The position numbers were made by a program, and so were the translations under genes. From NCBI GenBank assembly GCA_964200075.2, contig CAXNAA020000515.1, forward strand, positions 1 through 20,580: a DNA stretch of 20,580 bases, written 5' to 3'. Shown in pieces: positions 1 through 8,874 of this stretch; within the stretch, counting starts at the first letter, position 1, and the number at the start of each line of letters is the position of its first letter. The stretch is from Sphacelaria rigidula (taxonomy: Eukaryota > Phaeophyceae > Sphacelariales). A model generated the notes under the pieces. The model saw only the letters and a list, made by a program, of their open reading frames with translations, was not told where the DNA came from and made no database searches.

Positions 1-913
1 CTGCACGTGAAAACCGATGACTCGCGAATGCGATGATGCGGGAGTCGTTTTCCACTGACTGAAGGAGGGTGGCCCCCGCATCCACTGTGCTGGCGTCGGT
101 CTGCAATTCGAACGTGCTATTCATGTCGGGGAAAGCGAGGATCGTTGGTGATGCTAAGGAAGACTTGAGTGTCTGGAATGCTGTTTCCTGGTCATCACCC
201 CACGGGATGGTCAACTTTCGTGCACGACGTGAGGCAAATTCTTTGTTGCGAAGAATGTTGGTCAACGGGGCGGCTATTATGCTGTACTTCTCGACAAACT
301 GTCTGAGATACCCGGTGAGTCCGAGAAACGAACGGAGTTCCTCAACAGTGCGTGGACGCGGCATCTTAGCGACTGCGGTGAGTTTGGACGGGGCCGGTTG
401 TATCCCTGTGCTATCGAGCAACATGCCAAGAAATTCCTGAGACAGTGCTGCAAAGCTGCACTTGGCAAAGTTAACCGAGAATCCTGCAGTCGACAATCGT
501 TGCAAGATTATGGTCAGTAGTGCCAAGTGCTCATCCCACGTGGGGCTGGCTATGAGGATGTCATCTAGCCAGCTGTGTACACCGGTCAGGTTGCCTATCG
601 TTGATTTTACCGTACGAGTGAATGCTGCCGGGAGTACTGTCAGTCCGAAACCCGCCCTGGTGAACTCAAAGAGTAGGCCGTCTGCATCTCTGAACGCCGT
701 CTTGTGGCGGTCTTTTTCGGCGATCTCGATTTGGTGGAATCCTGAGGCTAGATCTAGTTGCGTGAAATATCTCTTGCCCTTGAGACCATCAAATATAGAC
801 TGCATGTCACCCAGTCCTCCGCTATCAGACACTAAAAGCTTGTTCAGAGCACGCCAGTCGATGCACAGGCGTAAGGTACCGTCTTTTTCCTTGACACAAA
901 GACATTGTGCGGC
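1..913 (-). pseudogene. Ty3/gypsy pol fragment: reverse transcriptase core and start of RNase H
   Basis: This is an open frame of 304 codons read leftwards from the TGA at 916-914 to the window edge, in the same frame as the protease ORF. Directly after the stop come the RT landmarks: a VKEKDGTLR stretch, CIDWRALN, LDLASGFHQI (motif A Asp at 754-752), FGLTVLPAAF, and the catalytic box WLDD at 571-560. These are followed by EFLGMLL, FLGLTGYLRQFV and a connection region. RNase H begins near base 110 with the FELQTDAS motif (Asp at 97-95). The box is usually Y/F-x-D-D, so the Trp is unusual. The TGA sits exactly where the family has the Trp of SPW, so it is probably a TGG-to-TGA change that separates the RT core from its N-terminus. 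RT would copy element RNA to cDNA in cytoplasmic particles. Confidence 0.88.
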
Positions 914-2209
914 TCATGGAGAGGTTGAGGGGCGGATAACTTCGCGGTCAAGAAGCTTATGAATTGCTTCTCTGATCATTCGGCGTTCTTCCGGCCAGAA
1001 GCGGCGTTGTTTTGCGGCGAAAGGCGTGCTACTTTCGTCGACCAATGGTAATTCTAGCTCACCATTAATGCAGGCTGGCACTCGCTTGGGATCCGTGGGA
1101 AGCAATCCTGCTTCCACGAAATCCCGTAGGACGCGCACCAGTTCCGCCTTCTCTGCTCCCCCGAGCCGTCCCATGTTTGCATCCGACACCCGGACCTGGC
1201 TAGGTTTTGAGATAAGTTGACCACGCTCAGGGCACGAGGGGGGTGCGGGCACGGTAGGTTGGTCTACCGTTGATGGTGTGTCGTCGAAAAGGGAGTGAAA
1301 GCGAGCAGGATCGCGCACGTTGAGGGCTATCAAGCGCGCGATTGTTCCGCGTGTCTTCACCTCAGCTTTATCCTTACCTCTATTTACTAACTTACAGTAA
1401 CCTGGACACCCTGGTACCCACCACAACACTCCTTTGGCTATCCCTACCAACGGTTCACCGTCCAGGTCGTACTTAGCCAAGGGCAGGATCAGCCCTAGCT
1501 GCTTATCCTGGGGTTGGGGTTCCATGACGACTGATTCTACCGCCATGCTTACAAACCCATCGATGGAGACGGAACGCTCGACCAGCTCGATGCTCCACTC
1601 CCTCGTGCCGTCGTCTTCCCAGGCAATGTCGCTGTAGCTGGGGGACTTACAGGGCGCGGCAAGAGGCATGGCTAGCGAACAAACTTCGTTGAGCGTTTCA
1701 AGGGCCGAGATGTTTGGTTTAGCATGTCGGGGGCTATCATTGGTCAAAAACGGGATCCACGGTGCGGACGGGGTAGGGCGAAACCCTACTGTGGCTTTGA
1801 ACTCGAGAGTGCTACGGTTTGCCCTAAAACCCTCTGCCCCAAGAATGAACCCGTAAGGTAGGTCCTCGACCACCCTGACTGTTAGATCACGAACGCGAGT
1901 ATCCTTAGCGAACAAGATAGGTATCACGAGTGATCCAGCTATAGACATCGGGGATACCTTGCTCCGTGAGGGGTTGGCAGCGCGAAGGGCGCCAGCATTG
2001 TTCGTGTCCAGCTTGGCATGTATTACTTCTGCTTTTATGAGGCAACGCCACAAAAACCCAGACATGTAATTGCCCCCGCCTGCCCCGGTGTCCCACAGTA
2101 CCTCGAATGGCCACGACTTCCGAGCCCGGTTCCGGTGCCAGATCTCTCCCGCCACCCACAATTTGTTACCGAGACGGCCCGCGATGGCTGCCAAGTCCTC
2201 CTCCAGCAA
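914..2209 (-). CDS. Ty3/gypsy pol: retropepsin-like protease plus N-terminal part of reverse transcriptase
   Basis: This ORF has 431 residues from a TTG, but the frame is open back to the TGA at 2245-2243, so the start at 2209 is arbitrary. The retropepsin active site is seen at residues 40-43 (D-T-G-A, within LWDTGAGGG), with the second protease landmark ILG at 122-124 (FILGAEGF). Residues about 145-340 are a poorly conserved linker. From about 345 the sequence has the pre-RT pattern of gypsy elements, ending in LLDREVIRPSTSP at the TGA where the family continues with Trp. The protease would cleave Gag-Pol as a homodimer. There is no ATG near the true beginning, so expression would need readthrough of the preceding TGA, reinitiation, or an intact ancestral codon. 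A nonsense-decayed copy is the simplest reading. Confidence 0.85.
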   Translation of the reverse strand: MLEEDLAAIAGRLGNKLWVAGEIWHRNRARKSWPFEVLWDTGAGGGNYMSGFLWRCLIKAEVIHAKLDTNNAGALRAANPSRSKVSPMSIAGSLVIPILFAKDTRVRDLTVRVVEDLPYGFILGAEGFRANRSTLEFKATVGFRPTPSAPWIPFLTNDSPRHAKPNISALETLNEVCSLAMPLAAPCKSPSYSDIAWEDDGTREWSIELVERSVSIDGFVSMAVESVVMEPQPQDKQLGLILPLAKYDLDGEPLVGIAKGVLWWVPGCPGYCKLVNRGKDKAEVKTRGTIARLIALNVRDPARFHSLFDDTPSTVDQPTVPAPPSCPERGQLISKPSQVRVSDANMGRLGGAEKAELVRVLRDFVEAGLLPTDPKRVPACINGELELPLVDESSTPFAAKQRRFWPEERRMIREAIHKLLDREVIRPSTSP

Positions 2210-2242
2210 GTTCCCCAGGTTGAGAATACCTGGGGTGTCCCC

Positions 2243-2923
2243 TCATTCTTCGCTGTTGCTGTCGGAGGACGTCCCTTCTTCTTCGTCTTCCCGTCCATCA
2301 TCGCTACCCTCGTTGATCAGGCCCATGTCGATCGCCGCTAGGTATTGGGATTCCGGAAGAGCTGCGAGGCGCATTCGGGGGACAGCGGCTCTACGGCGGG
2401 CCCAGACGTTCCTGTAGTGAGCAGGCGAGATAATGCCGTGCGTGTACGGACAGGGAGGGCCGTCACGGCGGCGGCAGGTACCTGTGAAAGCGTGGCCGAA
2501 GCAGATCTTGTTCCTGCGGAGGTAATCGATGACCTCGTCTCGGTCGCCAGTCGGGGAGGGGGCAGCTTGATCGTCACGGGTGCTCACAGCCGACGACGAA
2601 CTTGGAGGTGGGGGTGGTGCAGCAGGCGACGAAGACACTTCTTTCGCGGCCACTGCCCAACCTTGATTGTGAACTTCTCTGGCCAACCGTTGCTTCTGCT
2701 CCACGAAAGGTACAGCGTGCTGTCCTGGGATGACCCCTGGTGTGTTGTTGAATGCTGCCGCCAGGGCCGGTGTCTGCTGCTGAGCGCGCTTGTTCGACTG
2801 CGGTTGCGGTTGCGCGTACTCTGTCTGTGGTAAGATTCTGGGAGCGGACGCAGGATCTGCGGCAAGACGGGGCATTAATCCTTCCTTTCCACCGCGGAGC
2901 GCAGCGAATTGCACGGGGGACAT
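2243..2923 (-). CDS. Gag-like nucleocapsid ORF with a CCCH zinc finger
   Basis: 226 residues starting at ATG 2923, two codons after the TAA that ends the preceding ORF. Residues 30-60 are Gln-rich and residues about 97-113 form a Ser/Pro-rich linker. A zinc-finger pattern follows: C141-x8-C150-x7-C158-x3-H162 (bases 2503-2438), a CCCH-type finger as in RNA-binding proteins rather than the CCHC knuckle typical of retroviral-type nucleocapsids. The tail is acidic (DDGREDEEEGTSSDS). By position between Gag and protease it is best read as the nucleic-acid-binding part of Gag, packaging element RNA. It is in frame with the ORFs on both sides. That it is a separate protein rather than part of one decayed Gag-Pol is uncertain. 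Confidence 0.72.
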   Translation of the reverse strand: MSPVQFAALRGGKEGLMPRLAADPASAPRILPQTEYAQPQPQSNKRAQQQTPALAAAFNNTPGVIPGQHAVPFVEQKQRLAREVHNQGWAVAAKEVSSSPAAPPPPPSSSSAVSTRDDQAAPSPTGDRDEVIDYLRRNKICFGHAFTGTCRRRDGPPCPYTHGIISPAHYRNVWARRRAAVPRMRLAALPESQYLAAIDMGLINEGSDDGREDEEEGTSSDSNSEE

Positions 2924-2926
2924 TTG

Positions 2927-3145
2927 TTAAATATCCTCTAGCGAGAAAAGGCGATCTGGCCCTACCGTGCGACTTGTTTTTTTCTGATCGGGCTTCCTAT
3001 AATGTGACGAGGGGCGCGCAGTGAGAACTTTGATAAACTCTTCGTACAACCCTTTTGCCACTTCACCACGGCGGCGCATAGGTCCCCTCAGGGGGTTTTG
3101 CAGCTCCTCTGCCATGCCGGCGAGCTTGGTGTCTGCTACACTCAT
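2927..3145 (-). CDS. small Gag-region ORF of unknown function
   Basis: 72 residues starting at ATG 3145, one codon (AAA) after the TAG ending the RS-domain Gag, and ending in TAA one codon before the next ATG. It is basic (RGPMRRRGE, RKPDQKKTSR) and predicted mostly helical in the middle (GEVAKGLYEEFIKVLT). No family is recognised. Because it is in frame with both neighbours, it may simply be the middle of one ancestral Gag cut by two stop codons. The stop-then-ATG spacing at both ends would also suit termination-reinitiation. The sequence alone does not decide between these. Confidence 0.5.
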   Translation of the reverse strand: MSVADTKLAGMAEELQNPLRGPMRRRGEVAKGLYEEFIKVLTARPSSHYRKPDQKKTSRTVGPDRLFSLEDI

Positions 3146-3148
3146 TTT

Positions 3149-4180
3149 CTAGTGGAGCATTGATTTCATGCCCTCCCTGCGCGCTTCATCGGGCAAGACG
3201 GCTCGGACGATGCGTTCATATAGTTCGTTCAGTTGCTCTTTCGTGATGAAAGTCCAGAAAAAGTCAGTCTCAGTGGCATGCGGACAGCTTGCGCTAGCTA
3301 GGGTGGCTTTATAAGCCAACGAAACTCGCTCAGCCGCATGCTCCCAAGATTCACCGTTTTTCAGGGTGATCTCCTTCGACGCTTCTCGTGCATTTTCGGC
3401 GGAGTTACTGTTAAGAGCTTGTTCACGCACCAACAGACGCAACCAATCGGTAGCCGTTACCTGATCATGGCGGACAATTTTCGATCCTCCTGAGATTCGG
3501 TACACCCGAATGTCGGTGCCCGATAGCAGAGCTGTGGCAGTAGTGCTACCCTTTGCAAGCAAGTCTGAGAGTAAGTCACGGCGGCGGGGCGAGTACTTGT
3601 CGACTTTAGTGCCCCACCTTCCTCCACCCAGCGGTACGTCTTCGAGGAGCTTCAGCGCGGCACGTTCCACGTGATGCAATGTGCTCCAAATCTTTTCTTG
3701 AAGAAGTACTGCACTGTTCGCTATGGTTAGCTTACCAGGGAAAGTTCCCGCGTACACTGGCATCCTTGAGGTGTTTGCAATGCGATTCAGCACCCGTTTG
3801 TTCACCTTAGTCAGTTGATTGGCTTCGGCCCCTTCCATCCCTTCCTCCCTGTTGACGCTTCCCTCCGTCTCGTTTCTGTCCCTGGATGACCGATTGTCAC
3901 GGTTCGTTCTGGGACGGCTCGTGGAGCGGTAAGTCACGCGGGACAAGTTGCGGCGAGGAAAGGTAGAACGAGAGCGCGAGGGGCGGAGGGAGCTACGGCG
4001 AGGACTACGGGAGTCTCGTGAATCGGAACGGCTACGACCACGGCGGTGAAAGCGAGAGCGGGAGCGAGAGTCCCGGGAATCGGAACGACTGCGGCGTGTT
4101 GAGGAGAACCTGGAGTCTGAGCGGCGTCTATCGTTCTTCCTTCCCCGTCCCTCACCACGTTCAGCGCCCCTGCCAGACAT
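3149..4180 (-). CDS. Gag with N-terminal RS (Arg/Ser) domain
   Basis: 343 residues. The start at ATG 4180 is supported by an in-frame TGA four codons upstream and an A-rich initiation context (AACAAAATG). Residues about 15-105 are an RS domain: repeated RS/SR/SRD dipeptides, with a nine-residue RSDSRDSRS block occurring twice (near 32 and 51). This resembles the RS domains of SR splicing factors, which are phosphorylated and bind RNA or importins. Residues about 120-343 are a mixed helical region compatible with a capsid core, but no family was recognised by motif. Its identity as Gag is inferred from position, directly upstream of the CCCH ORF and protease. The product would assemble particles. 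The basic RS tail may replace or add to nucleocapsid RNA binding, or act as a nuclear localisation signal. Confidence 0.7.
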   Translation of the reverse strand: MSGRGAERGEGRGRKNDRRRSDSRFSSTRRSRSDSRDSRSRSRFHRRGRSRSDSRDSRSPRRSSLRPSRSRSTFPRRNLSRVTYRSTSRPRTNRDNRSSRDRNETEGSVNREEGMEGAEANQLTKVNKRVLNRIANTSRMPVYAGTFPGKLTIANSAVLLQEKIWSTLHHVERAALKLLEDVPLGGGRWGTKVDKYSPRRRDLLSDLLAKGSTTATALLSGTDIRVYRISGGSKIVRHDQVTATDWLRLLVREQALNSNSAENAREASKEITLKNGESWEHAAERVSLAYKATLASASCPHATETDFFWTFITKEQLNELYERIVRAVLPDEARREGMKSMLH

Positions 4181-4566
4181 TTTGTTTTTTCACGTGTAAT
4201 ATGCTTTACTTATTGACTAGTACAGCATGAAACAGTACAGCATGAAACATCGGCGGGGCTCGTGTGTTTCGTCAATTCCCATCGTCACAATGAGATGTAA
4301 TCCAAGAAAACAGCGATGCGCAGCGACACAGTTTTTGTTTGCCCCATATCAGTATGAGGCAAGGAAACGAAAACCGATAACAACGGCCGAGAGAGGGAAA
4401 AGGACGCCGACAGGACAGAATGGGGAAGAACGGAGGCATCGCGTGGATTAGTAAATGTTTTCAATGGCAGTCAGCGTGGTCAGCGTTCAAGGACTGATGA
4501 TCTTTTGCAAGGACTCACTATCTTGTTATGATGATTTTCCATTTTGAAAATTATCAGTCGAGAAGA
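4181..4566. other. presumed leader / 5' LTR-side region of the gypsy element, no gene
   Basis: No coding frame is supportable. Just upstream of gag is a 15-bp direct duplication (4219-4233 and 4234-4248, core GTACAGCATGAAAC). This is where the 5' untranslated region, the primer-binding site and the LTR end should be. None could be identified with confidence. Confidence 0.4.
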
Positions 4567-4847
4567 ATCGGTCCTCAAGAGGTTGGTCATCAAAGGATTG
4601 TCGTCAATCAAAGCAACCGCAGCAATGAACAGTACGGGCAGCGGCGGGTTCAACACGAATTTCTAAATTACCGGCCAACCCGTACACACAATTAGTAACA
4701 TGTGTGATCGGTCCTCAAAAGGTTGGTCATCAAAGGATTGTCGTCAATCAAAGCAACCGCAGTAATGAACAGTACGGGCAGCAGCGGGTTCAAAACGAAT
4801 TTTAAGTTACCGGCCAACTCGTACACACAATTAGTAACATGTGAGAT
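4567..4847. repeat. two-copy 140-bp tandem repeat
   Basis: Units 4567-4706 and 4707-4847 are nearly identical: each begins GGTCCTCAAxAGGTTGGTCA and ends near ATTAGTAACATGTG, with only a handful of substitutions and a 1-bp length change. Lying upstream of gag, it could be a duplicated LTR U3 segment (enhancer-type repeats), but that is inference. It is not an LTR pair, since nothing lies between the copies. Confidence 0.9.
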
Positions 4848-5004
4848 CCCGACCAAAAGGGATGATGGTGACGCGATGCAGGGAAAGCCACTCGAGTGTG
4901 CTGGTAGGCCACAACGGCGAACAACGTCTCATCACCATGAAGAGGTGCATTTCAGGGGAACAGATGCGTGGGGACCTCGGTGTGACAATTGAGGCACGTA
5001 TGGT

Positions 5005-5116
5005 ACACGGGTGGCCACTGGGGTGCCTGCAACCTCAATTTTGGACGTTACAGACCTTGTGCAACGTCTGTAACGTCCAAAATCGAGTTTACAGGCATCC
5101 CAGCGGCCACCCGTGT
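5005..5116. repeat. 112-bp imperfect hairpin (inverted repeat)
   Basis: Arms 5005-5055 and 5066-5116 pair over 51 bp around a 10-nt loop. The inner 17 bp (TTTTGGACGTTACAGAC) are perfect. The outer 34 bp carry only about five mismatches, several of which would be G-U pairs in RNA. The size fits a miniature foldback element or a small-RNA precursor-like hairpin. Confidence 0.92.
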
Positions 5117-5219
5117 AATGACAATCGTTTATCGGTAAAAGCTCATGCGGTCGAAGTGGGGCACAGTACAAGCAGCAGAGTGGGAAACTACGCGTGACTT
5201 TACATGCAGGTGTAAGAGG

Positions 5220-5700
5220 CATTACGCGCACATGAGGGCTAAACAGGCAGTGCGATAGCCAGCAGGGTATAACTACCCATGGGCGGTAAAGGCAAAAATC
5301 GCAACGCCTCAGGCGGGACAATATCCGTAGAGCAGCAAAACAAAATCGGGACAGTAGCCGCCGATCAGCAGAACAAAATTGCATTGTTCTTTAAGCGGAA
5401 CAGTAACCACACAGCAGGGTAACTGACAGCACAGCCGAAACAGCCGCGGCAACTGCAACATGAAAGTTTATAGTAGCAACAAAAGCGACAGCAACACAGC
5501 AAAGCAGCAGCGACCGCAGTGGCCATAACAACAGCAGACGATAACAGGCAGAAGCAACGCCACCACCACCACCACCAACAGCCGATAACAAGAGCGATAG
5601 ACGGTAACAGCAGCACAACAACAGAGATAAAGGACAACAACGAGAGACGCAGCAAACAAACAAACAACAGCCACAACAACGGCTAACAACAACGCGACTG
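5220..5700. repeat. T-depleted low-complexity tract
   Basis: By hand count 5401-5700 has about 19 T in 300 bases (about 6%) on the plus strand. The tract is built from CAG/CAA/AAC words and irregular recurrences of GATAAC or GGTAAC followed by AGCAG, and includes a (CAC)n run near 5561-5578. Long Leu/Val/Cys-rich reading frames on the minus strand here are by-products of this composition and are not genes. Confidence 0.75.
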
Positions 5701-7929
5701 CACAGCTTCCGGAGCTGTCTGGAACTTGATGTCCCAAAACACCCCGACGTAGTTGTAGGTCCTCTGGTTCGTTGACTCGTGCAATCTCGTTCGACCTTTA
5801 TGCCCTTTATCAATTGTTTTGGCTAGGTTATTTCACTTTTGCTTTGGACGTTTGCAGTGGCGTGCTGATGAACCATCCTTGATGAACTCGTGCATAAGCC
5901 GTTGGTGGCGCTCTGCTTGGGTTGTATGTAACGCAGTGCAATGCGGCGGGAAACAACGCAATACCACGAACAGGCAGGACGACAAAGCCTACCTAGTCCA
6001 TACTTACTCTTTACTGTTTTGCGTAATTGTGATTGAGGCAATCCGAAAAGAGAGTACAAGCATATCCTGGTGCAGTTGTTTTTTCTATTGAAAACAATGA
6101 GGGCACGAAACTGTGAAGCAGCGCGGTTGTGTTGTTTCGTACTCGTGGAAAGAAGGGCGTATGTTGCGGTATGGATTTTCTCCCATTTGTGCAAGGCACA
6201 CTATTTACCATATATAAGTCTAGTGACGCGACAAAATGACACCTCAAGTCTCCCCACAAAAGTTTTTTATGGAAGCGCATGCTACGTCTTTGGGGATCAT
6301 GCCGGAGTTGACTCTACACAAGCATGGATGGACACCATGTCATGGCTCGATACTCACCACCTAGGTGGGAAGGTGCCAGTTCAGTGGGCACCGGGGGCTA
6401 GCGGACCCAAACGTAATCATTAGTATCGAAGCCATTGAGCTCGATTTTACCAAGTGTAGAGTCAGTCACTGCGCCAGTGGTCAGGTGGCATACCGTGAGC
6501 CGTGCCGGCTGCAAGACAACATGTGTTGCATGAAGCTCAGGCTTTCATTTGTGAAGACCAAAGACTCCTCTGAGATAGCAGTCCGTGATAGTGTCGATGC
6601 TTCTTGTATTATTGGCAACCGGCTGGTAGCTGCTAATCGCGCGTTGAGATAAGTTCCCAAAAAGACTGTGCCCGAGTAGGGGAACACTGTCGAAATCAAC
6701 CAGACTCAGAATGGCTCATGACCTGTCGGGCTAGACAACGCAAGAGTATGACACATGGAATCTACTCGACTGGACAATAACCGATAAATCCGGAACAGAA
6801 TCATAGAAATAAAAATATCAGAAAAGTCTGAAAAAAGAAAATCGAACCGATGTACAGAATGTGTAGTGTCCTGAAATTCCGTGAATATTTCAGAAGGGAT
6901 GATGGAAAATCAGGGGCCAATCATCGAAACGATGATCATACACTGCCATAACTATATCATATTTAAAAAACGTTACTCTTTTCCGGAATTCCGAATTTTT
7001 TAGTTTCATTGGTAGAAACAAGCAGGCTCACCAAGGCATTGAACCACTCCAATAACCAGTGCATGCTTATCACTCGTCTCAGTCAATCGGCAAAATAAAA
7101 AACGTACGGCTGATTCGTCGCGGAAATACAAGTTTCCCGCAATAATCATATACGTTGAAAAAAAAACGAAATACGCATGATACGGACAAGCCAACTCGAT
7201 TATCGTGACTAAATTGTCGGCACATGTTTGTGAGAGCAACAACTTGCTAACGACATTTGGGGGATGATCCAGTCGTACAGCATGTGTTTTCTCACACGAC
7301 GAGATACGAAAACAACCGGCCGGTTTGTGAGTTTAGGTATCCGTACACGTAAAAAAACCGTAATTGAGTCAATACACAACCATTGGAGCTACTACGTAGT
7401 TCCGAGGCGGATCGCCCAACACATTTCTGAATCACGACAAATACACGGGAGAGAAAGGGCCAACGCAGTCCACTCCTCACGGTATTTGTCCGTTCGGACT
7501 TAAACGAGACTGGCTCGCACACAAACTGGAGTAAAAACCACGGCCGGTCGTACCCCCGTCACGTTACTTCGTCCAATCATCCGTGATAAAGACTAAACAC
7601 CACCGACCGATTTCATGGGCGGGTAACCGTACACAAAGAACTGGTGTAAGCATGACAAGAAAAATAGCGAGTGGCGCACTCTGAGCCTGTAGGCTGTACC
7701 AATGGTCGAATATCGACATGGCGGAATGGTCTGTTCCGGAAGAGCACTGTATCCTATCATGATACGTAATGGTGTTGTATGAGGAGAAGTTTGCAACCAA
7801 ATATATATAACTACTTCAATGACAGTTCCTCAACATCGTTACGTACGACGCGATCAGTGGTGACCCCGTTGTATCTTACCAATCACCAAAATATAAATCA
7901 CCCGCTGCGTCGCATCACACGTGACCCTT
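5701..7929. other. intergenic, no recognisable feature
   Basis: All six frames were scanned. The short open frames (up to about 120 codons) have no recognisable motif, no compositional bias and no matching start context. No RNA gene or clear repeat was seen. Some words (CGTACAC, GGCCGGT) recur between about 7300 and 7640, but not regularly enough to call. Confidence 0.5.
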
Positions 7930-8582
7930 CCTATAAACGAGGTCGGTCGCACGTGTGCAGGACTCGCGGAAAAAGTAGGCCAAGTGTTCTAGACTGCGGA
8001 AAGGAACGTTGGGACATCACTGCGAAAATCCTCACATAGACGCAAAAACCAAAACCAAAACAAATACAAAACCAGGGGTACGCTTGGCAACAGCGAAAAC
8101 AAAATAAACGTAAGATGAAGCAGAAAAATAACACGTGCCGACCGTCCCTGTAAATGGAAGCGGTTATCGCGTATACGAAGCAAGTAGGGTCAAGTGTTTC
8201 AGCCAAGAAGGTCGAAACATTCCGGACTCTCGACTTCTGTTAGTATCGCCCATAGTAACATAAAACCCAACGTGGAACGCACATAAAAGAAGACACGTCA
8301 CGACCGATCCCGGAGAAGGAGGCGTTATTGGTGACGAAGCGATATGACAAGAGCGCAAATATTCCAGACGGGGGGGTCAGGTATGTCTAGCGCTCGCTCC
8401 GGAAACTATCGACCGACAAGACAAACAACAAAAAGAAGACAGCATAATAAACAAAACAAGACAAAAAGTGTGTACAACGAAGAAAGGAAAGAAAAATAAC
8501 TCATGGCAACTGTTCCAGTATACGGAATGGTCGCGAGTGTACGGCGCAGAGGACGAAGGTTTAAGTATTCCAGACTCGGGTC
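7930..8582. repeat. possible degenerate interspersed repeat, four blocks
   Basis: Four blocks starting near 7940, 8132, 8295 and 8502 share an order of words: CACGT/CATG, a GACCG-like word, a GGAAGCGGTTAT-like word, ACGAAG, then AAGT(A)TTCCAGAC or a variant. They are separated by A/C-rich, T-poor spacers (for example 8041-8075 and 8420-8470). Spacing is irregular at about 160-210 bp. The resemblance is weak and was judged by eye. It abuts the left end of the DIRS-like element. Confidence 0.3.
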
Positions 8583-8865
8583 ATGTAGCGTTCAGTATGA
8601 AAGCGGTGTTTGCGGAGGCGTGTACGAATGGTGATAATGTGGGACGTACGTACAGAAAAATGGTAAGTTGTCTGCCCTTGTTTTTCAGCTGCAGTGACGC
8701 TGCCAGTAGAAAAGTTGGCCATCGCACCTAGGTTGCCGCACACACGAGTACAGATATTATCACCAGCAACGAGTAGCCTTCATCTAGCAGCGGCCTACTG
8801 GTATAAGCAGCACAAGTACGGAGAAGTAGGCAAGAACTAGCGCGCTTCGCAGAAGATCGATCGAC
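8583..8865 (+). repeat. split direct repeat A1 (left end of DIRS-like element)
   Basis: 283 bp, same orientation and same length as A2 at 15152-15434, with about 14 differences counted by eye (about 95% identity). The shared sequence begins ATGTAGCGTTCAG and ends GATCGATCGAC. Outside these limits identity stops abruptly, which defines the left boundary of the element. Gag coding begins ten bases later. Confidence 0.95.
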
Positions 8866-8874
8866 GTTTACATC

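Larger units (their letters stand above)
1..4180 (-). mobile_element. Ty3/gypsy-type LTR retrotransposon, 5' part, runs off the left edge
   Basis: The order on the minus strand is Gag, CCCH finger, aspartic protease, reverse transcriptase and start of RNase H, which is the Ty3/gypsy (Metaviridae) pol order. Integrase and the 3' LTR would lie left of base 1. The whole coding run from 4180 to 1 sits in a single frame, broken only by four stops at 3151-3149 (TAG), 2929-2927 (TAA), 2245-2243 (TGA) and 916-914 (TGA). The 5' LTR should lie just right of 4180, but its limits cannot be placed without the partner LTR, and no primer-binding site was recognised. The assignment to Ty3/gypsy rests on the protease and RT motifs and is firm. 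The intactness of the Gag part is uncertain. Confidence 0.9.

Noticed and set aside
69-962. Plus-strand open frames over the gypsy RT region
   Set aside because: They are antisense shadows of the minus-strand pol frame, which carries unambiguous RT and RNase H motifs.
2018-2833. Plus-strand frames of 107-162 codons
   Set aside because: They are antisense to the protease and CCCH ORFs, with composition explained by the Ser/Pro/Gln-rich sense strand.
4567-4847. The 140-bp direct repeat as a pair of LTRs
   Set aside because: The units are immediately adjacent with no internal sequence, so they are a tandem duplication and not an LTR pair.
5365-5813. Minus-strand frames up to 140 codons rich in Leu, Val and Cys
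   Set aside because: They are produced by the T-poor CAA/CAG-like tract. Three overlapping frames are open at once, with no motif.
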